64,000 bases of DNA, from contig VXAY01002814.1 in NCBI GenBank assembly GCA_013399855.1, forward strand, positions 248,001 through 312,000, given 5' to 3'. The first letter of the stretch is position 1. Each line of letters opens with the position of its first letter. Both the position numbers and the translations under genes were made by a program. Below the pieces are notes generated by a model. That model was not told where the DNA came from and did no database searches. It was given only the letters and a program-made list of their open reading frames with translations. Source of the stretch: Oxyruncus cristatus (taxonomy: Eukaryota; Chordata; Aves; Passeriformes; Cotingidae). This document shows, piece by piece, positions 62,801 through 64,000 of the stretch.

Positions 62801-64000
62801 GCTGCAAGGAAAACATTCACCTTCTACAGTGAGATGTCATGAATGGATGCTCAAAGACAATGTTCTCAACAGAAAAAGCTATTTATTTTAGAATATTTTT
62901 TGAACAGCTTTAAGTAAGAGTCTCTCAGTAGCTCACGGTATTTAATTCAGCTGCAGGCAATAAAAAATAAATTTCTAAACATATTGTCCAGGCTTAGTCA
63001 GTTGTTTGAGTGTTTTAAATGATTAAAAGCTCACCTCAAAACCCATTTCTCCAATAGGGCCAGCATCCCCTGGTTGTCCTCTTGGACCCTGGTATTAAAC
63101 AAAATTTTGGATGCATCATTCAATTACCATTAAATTACATCGTATAGTCTTCAATTTGTCTCTTCACAACTCTTCCAATTGGCATAAAGAACTGCATTTC
63201 ACTGTCTTTCCTCCTGAATCCAGCAGTGTATTTCAGTCCCACGATGGTGTACAGTACCAAAGACCTCACTGCCAACCCTAACACACTGAAATAACAAATC
63301 TCAAATAATAGCACAGATGTCCTTTCTTTTAGACCAAAAATAAATTATTATCTGAACTAAGCTCTTCTCTTGATTAACTGAGACTTTGTTTAATTAAGGT
63401 TGGTTAGACTGTCTGGTTTGCTTTGTGGAAAAGCCTACAGTCTGGTGTGGAATTAACTGAAAAAAAAACTACTGTATGCTTCACCATGGATTTAGCAGCA
63501 TCTGTACAGAACAGTCACTGAGGTTTGAGCTTTTTTGGTAATATTAGTAACTATACCATGAGCATTTTATTATAAGCCTTATATGTAACCAATAAATTTA
63601 CTTCAATAACACATAGGGATTGTTTCCCAAAGTAGCATGTTTGAATTCTCTGCACATGTAGGATCTGGGCTTTCAGAGTAGGATTTGTGTACTGGGGGGT
63701 AGAAGTTGCCTGTAACCTGCTCACAGCTGATTCTACAGCCACTATGAATGTATGTCAAGACAAATCAGCCCTCTGGATGTAACTGGTCTTTGAACTTTAA
63801 GAAAGTTCGTATCCATCTACTGCTTCGGGACTCATCTGTGTTTAAATACATTGTAAATTCAAAACGTTTTGTTGATTTATTATTCTCATTCAAAAGAAAG
63901 ATGCTGCTACCTGTATTTATGACAGAAGCCTTTTAAACAAACATTTACTTTAGTCTGTTTCACTTCCTATTATAGACTACGCATATAGTTTTGCTCCTCC
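29666..64000 (-). CDS. COL24A1: Fibrillar collagen alpha chain, 3' half of gene (collagen XXIV alpha 1)
   Basis: This span holds 28 coding exons, listed separately: 23 triple-helix exons (487 residues) and five C-propeptide exons (235 residues plus stop). Every helix exon starts with a Gly codon and ends after a complete triplet, and each exon has an AG acceptor and GT donor on the minus strand. The product is a secreted fibrillar procollagen chain; its C-propeptide selects and aligns chains for trimerisation. The propeptide has eight cysteines, the calcium-loop segment [19 protein letters not shown] and an NFT glycosylation sequon. COL24A1 is preferred over COL27A1 because the C-propeptide fits my memory of human COL24A1 closely ([46 protein letters not shown]) and because ZNHIT6 follows it. 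The minor-fibrillar feature of an imperfect helix is also present. The gene is incomplete: its 5' half is beyond the right edge. Confidence 0.92.
30876..31091 (-). CDS. COL24A1: COL24A1 C-propeptide exon, 216 nt
   Basis: The exon encodes 72 residues, starting [20 protein letters not shown] and including [16 protein letters not shown] and [14 protein letters not shown]. It carries two cysteines. The acceptor is ..gaacttag|CTG and the donor ATG|gtaaat. Both ends are in phase 0. Confidence 0.96.
32189..32298 (-). CDS. COL24A1: COL24A1 C-propeptide exon, 110 nt (calcium loop)
   Basis: With one base from the preceding exon it encodes [19 protein letters not shown], then [10 protein letters not shown], ending LSVTK. 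The DPNxGC segment is the calcium-binding loop of fibrillar C-propeptides. NFT is an N-glycosylation sequon. Three cysteines are present. The acceptor is ..cactaatag|GAA and the donor AAG|gtatgc. Confidence 0.95.
33009..33177 (-). CDS. COL24A1: COL24A1 C-propeptide exon, 169 nt
   Basis: The exon starts [20 protein letters not shown] and ends [11 protein letters not shown], with one base carried over to the next exon. It holds the first two propeptide cysteines (ARIC, LLNC). The acceptor is ..cttggcag|AAA and the donor GATG|gtaagt. Phase 1 is matched exactly by the following 110-nt exon. Confidence 0.95.
33797..33862 (-). CDS. COL24A1: COL24A1 C-telopeptide/propeptide exon, 66 nt
   Basis: The exon encodes 22 residues, beginning [16 protein letters not shown] and ending AALQME. 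The acceptor is ..ttttttag|AAA and the donor GAG|gtaata. The heptad-like hydrophobic spacing fits the short coiled stalk that starts fibrillar C-propeptides. It corresponds to the human segment containing ALQMES. Confidence 0.93.
34938..34964 (-). CDS. COL24A1: COL24A1 last triple-helix exon, 27 nt
   Basis: The exon encodes three triplets, GPPGPPGPR, with acceptor ..ttttccag|GGA and donor AGG|gtaaat. A run of Gly-Pro-Pro at the C-terminal end of the helix is typical, because it nucleates folding. The next exon opens the non-collagenous C-propeptide. Confidence 0.92.
35059..35094 (-). CDS. COL24A1: COL24A1 triple-helix exon, 36 nt
   Basis: The exon encodes [12 protein letters not shown], with acceptor ..tcttttag|GGT and donor CCT|gtaagt. 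The next exon follows after a 94-bp intron. Confidence 0.93.
35095..40689 (-). other. Largest COL24A1 intron in window (5.6 kb)
   Basis: This intron separates the two 36-nt helix exons. It holds the CR1/L3-like remnant at about 38,725-38,900. I scanned it for Gly-X-Y coding on the minus strand and saw no further exon. Confidence 0.65.
38725..38900 (+). mobile_element. Ancient CR1/L3-like LINE 3' end remnant
   Basis: The plus strand keeps the order typical of CR1-type 3' ends. It has a degraded tract (cagactggaatgcattaccc, then aaggagattattcaatcttc), then aataaagccctgagtgatgt and a ggtctgatctcag motif. The frame is broken by stops. Divergence is high, so the subfamily cannot be told. Confidence 0.6.
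40690..40725 (-). CDS. COL24A1: COL24A1 triple-helix exon, 36 nt
   Basis: The exon encodes four triplets, [12 protein letters not shown], with acceptor ..cttacag|GGA and donor ATG|gtaaga. It is separated from the next exon downstream by the largest collagen intron in the window (5.6 kb). Confidence 0.92.
42289..42342 (-). CDS. COL24A1: COL24A1 triple-helix exon, 54 nt
   Basis: The exon encodes [18 protein letters not shown], with acceptor ..gtttacag|GGA and donor CCT|gtaagt. Confidence 0.94.
43548..43610 (-). CDS. COL24A1: COL24A1 triple-helix exon, 63 nt
   Basis: The exon encodes seven uninterrupted triplets, beginning [15 protein letters not shown] and ending GPTGQV. The acceptor is ..ttttcag|GGT and the donor GTT|gtaagt. 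A 63-nt size is outside the usual 45/54/99/108 series of fibrillar collagens. Confidence 0.93.
43905..43958 (-). CDS. COL24A1: COL24A1 triple-helix exon, 54 nt
   Basis: The exon encodes [18 protein letters not shown], with acceptor ..attacag|GGA and donor AAA|gtacgt. The intron on its 5' side is 87 bp. Confidence 0.94.
44046..44153 (-). CDS. COL24A1: COL24A1 triple-helix exon, 108 nt
   Basis: The exon encodes twelve triplets, from [16 protein letters not shown] to GDTGLKGQA. The acceptor is ..atttacag|GGT and the donor GCT|gtatgt. It carries a dense basic stretch (GKRGKRG). Only 87 bp separates it from the next upstream exon's partner at 43,958. Confidence 0.95.
45642..45749 (-). CDS. COL24A1: COL24A1 triple-helix exon, 108 nt
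   Basis: The exon encodes twelve triplets, from [16 protein letters not shown] to GPMGAPGLK. The acceptor is ..ttgttaag|GGT and the donor AAG|gtacac. Confidence 0.95.
47287..47394 (-). CDS. COL24A1: COL24A1 triple-helix exon, 108 nt
   Basis: The exon encodes twelve triplets, from [16 protein letters not shown] to GLLGKPGPK. The acceptor is ..tttcaag|GGA and the donor AAG|gtaagt. Confidence 0.95.
49010..49063 (-). CDS. COL24A1: COL24A1 triple-helix exon, 54 nt
   Basis: The exon encodes [18 protein letters not shown], with acceptor ..acttttag|GGA and donor CCT|gtaagt. Confidence 0.94.
51155..51208 (-). CDS. COL24A1: COL24A1 triple-helix exon, 54 nt
   Basis: The exon encodes [18 protein letters not shown], with acceptor ..cttcaaag|GGA and donor GGA|gtaagt. 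Confidence 0.94.
51313..51366 (-). CDS. COL24A1: COL24A1 triple-helix exon, 54 nt
   Basis: The exon encodes [18 protein letters not shown], with acceptor ..cttctcag|GGT and donor CCA|gtaagt. Only 104 bp separates it from the next exon downstream. Confidence 0.94.
51650..52010 (-). mobile_element. CR1 LINE fragment
   Basis: The plus strand shows reverse-complemented CR1 landmarks: tgagtatttccaaggatgga, then ataacctctctgggcagc, cctcacagtaaaaaa, and tgcctcttgtcctgtcact. These encode the C-terminal part of ORF2 and its flank on the minus strand. The frame is broken. It sits in the COL24A1 intron between the exons at 52,162 and 51,313. Confidence 0.8.
52162..52215 (-). CDS. COL24A1: COL24A1 triple-helix exon, 54 nt
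   Basis: The exon encodes [18 protein letters not shown], with acceptor ..atctgtag|GGT and donor AAG|gtaata. Confidence 0.94.
53823..53879 (-). CDS. COL24A1: COL24A1 triple-helix exon, 57 nt, with a Gly-X-Y interruption
   Basis: The exon encodes [19 protein letters not shown], 19 residues instead of 18. After GED the next Gly is displaced: NTVL takes the place of one triplet plus one residue. The splice sites are clean (..gtttag|GGC, CCA|gtaggt) and the frame continues, so this is a genuine imperfection and not a frameshift. Short helix imperfections are known in collagens XXIV and XXVII, in contrast to the perfect helices of the major fibrillar collagens. Confidence 0.92.
55174..55227 (-). 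CDS. COL24A1: COL24A1 triple-helix exon, 54 nt
   Basis: The exon encodes [18 protein letters not shown], with acceptor ..tctttag|GGT and donor AAG|gtatga. Confidence 0.95.
56016..56069 (-). CDS. COL24A1: COL24A1 triple-helix exon, 54 nt
   Basis: The exon encodes [18 protein letters not shown], with acceptor ..tttaacag|GGA and donor GGG|gtgagt. Confidence 0.94.
57099..57206 (-). CDS. COL24A1: COL24A1 triple-helix exon, 108 nt
   Basis: The exon encodes twelve triplets, from [16 protein letters not shown] to GARGTRGPM. The acceptor is ..accaacag|GGG and the donor ATG|gttagt. Confidence 0.95.
57677..57730 (-). CDS. COL24A1: COL24A1 triple-helix exon, 54 nt
   Basis: The exon encodes [18 protein letters not shown], with acceptor ..atctatag|GGC and donor AAG|gtagta. 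Confidence 0.93.
59632..59739 (-). CDS. COL24A1: COL24A1 triple-helix exon, 108 nt
   Basis: The exon encodes twelve triplets, beginning [16 protein letters not shown] and ending GEPGIMGIP. The acceptor is ..gttttag|GGA and the donor CCT|gtaagt. At 108 nt it is a fused pair of 54-nt units, a size class common in fibrillar collagens. Confidence 0.95.
60313..60366 (-). CDS. COL24A1: COL24A1 triple-helix exon, 54 nt
   Basis: The exon encodes [18 protein letters not shown], with acceptor ..tctataag|GGT and donor AAG|gtatat. Confidence 0.94.
61046..61620 (-). mobile_element. CR1 LINE fragment, C-terminus of ORF2
   Basis: The minus strand carries a 184-codon open frame (61,600-61,046) matching the C-terminal end of CR1 ORF2, the reverse-transcriptase polyprotein of this non-LTR retrotransposon. 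Hallmarks are [62 protein letters not shown] and [13 protein letters not shown]. The catalytic parts of ORF2 and the endonuclease are absent, and the usual 3' untranslated tail with its 8-bp repeats is not seen, so the copy is truncated at both ends. It lies in the COL24A1 intron between exons 61,773 and 60,366, in the same orientation as the gene. Confidence 0.9.
61773..61826 (-). CDS. COL24A1: COL24A1 triple-helix exon, 54 nt
   Basis: The exon encodes [18 protein letters not shown], with acceptor ..attccag|GGA and donor AGG|gtaagc. The following intron holds a CR1 fragment. Confidence 0.94.
62039..62092 (-). CDS. COL24A1: COL24A1 triple-helix exon, 54 nt
   Basis: The exon encodes [18 protein letters not shown]. 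The acceptor is ..catacag|GGA and the donor AAG|gtaaat. The intron to the next exon downstream is only 212 bp. Confidence 0.94.
63035..63088 (-). CDS. COL24A1: COL24A1 triple-helix exon, 54 nt (first in window)
   Basis: The exon encodes six triplets, [18 protein letters not shown]. The acceptor reads ..taataccag|GGT and the donor GAG|gtgagc. The 54-nt length is the classical unit of fibrillar collagen exons. Confidence 0.93.
63089..64000 (-). other. COL24A1 intron running off the right edge
   Basis: At least 912 bp of intron precede the first helix exon in the window. No feature is recognised in it. Confidence 0.7.

Larger units (their letters stand above)
40726..63034 (-). other. COL24A1 introns within the helix region
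   Basis: Introns here range from 87 bp (43,959-44,045) and 104 bp (51,209-51,312) to about 2.1 kb (49,064-51,154). Apart from the two CR1 fragments they show no recognised feature. A charged minus-strand open frame at 48,011-48,244 lies in the intron between the exons at 49,010 and 47,394 and is discussed separately. Confidence 0.7.

Overview
The window is vertebrate nuclear DNA, almost certainly from a bird. It is AT-rich, with short coding exons bounded by GT/AG splice sites. It contains CR1-type LINE pieces typical of sauropsids and one LTR fragment of a kind common in avian genomes. All recognisable genes lie on the minus strand, so they read from right to left. No bacterial or phage gene, operon or CRISPR array is present. 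Most long open frames are chance frames in introns.

Right part (29,666-64,000): the 3' half of a fibrillar collagen gene, called COL24A1. I placed 28 coding exons: 23 encode 487 residues of Gly-X-Y triple helix, and five encode the 235-residue C-terminal propeptide (COLF1 domain) with eight cysteines, ending in a TAA at 29,668-29,666. All splice phases agree. The 5' half (signal peptide, N-propeptide, first part of the helix) lies beyond the right edge.

Middle and left part (14,178-27,427): the first eight coding exons of ZNHIT6 (BCD1), the HIT zinc-finger factor for box C/D snoRNP assembly. They encode 222 codons plus two bases. The promoter is a CpG island at about 27,130-27,775, interrupted by a 35-base assembly gap just upstream of the start codon. 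The final ZNHIT6 exon(s) could not be identified; they lie in the left 14 kb or beyond the window.

The tandem order COL24A1 then ZNHIT6 on one strand is the order I know from human chromosome 1p22. This supports both calls. About 2.2 kb separates the collagen stop codon from the ZNHIT6 start codon.

Repeats: a CR1 ORF2 C-terminal fragment with a 184-codon open frame (61,046-61,620), a second CR1 fragment (about 51,650-52,010), an older CR1/L3-like 3' end (about 38,725-38,900), and a truncated LTR (about 12,465-12,883). There are also a few simple repeats and a 26-bp tandem duplication. I see no new biological system. The points most worth checking are the ZNHIT6 N-terminus and its unresolved 3' end, the conserved-looking break in the collagen helix, and an exon-like open stretch at 7,248-7,367.
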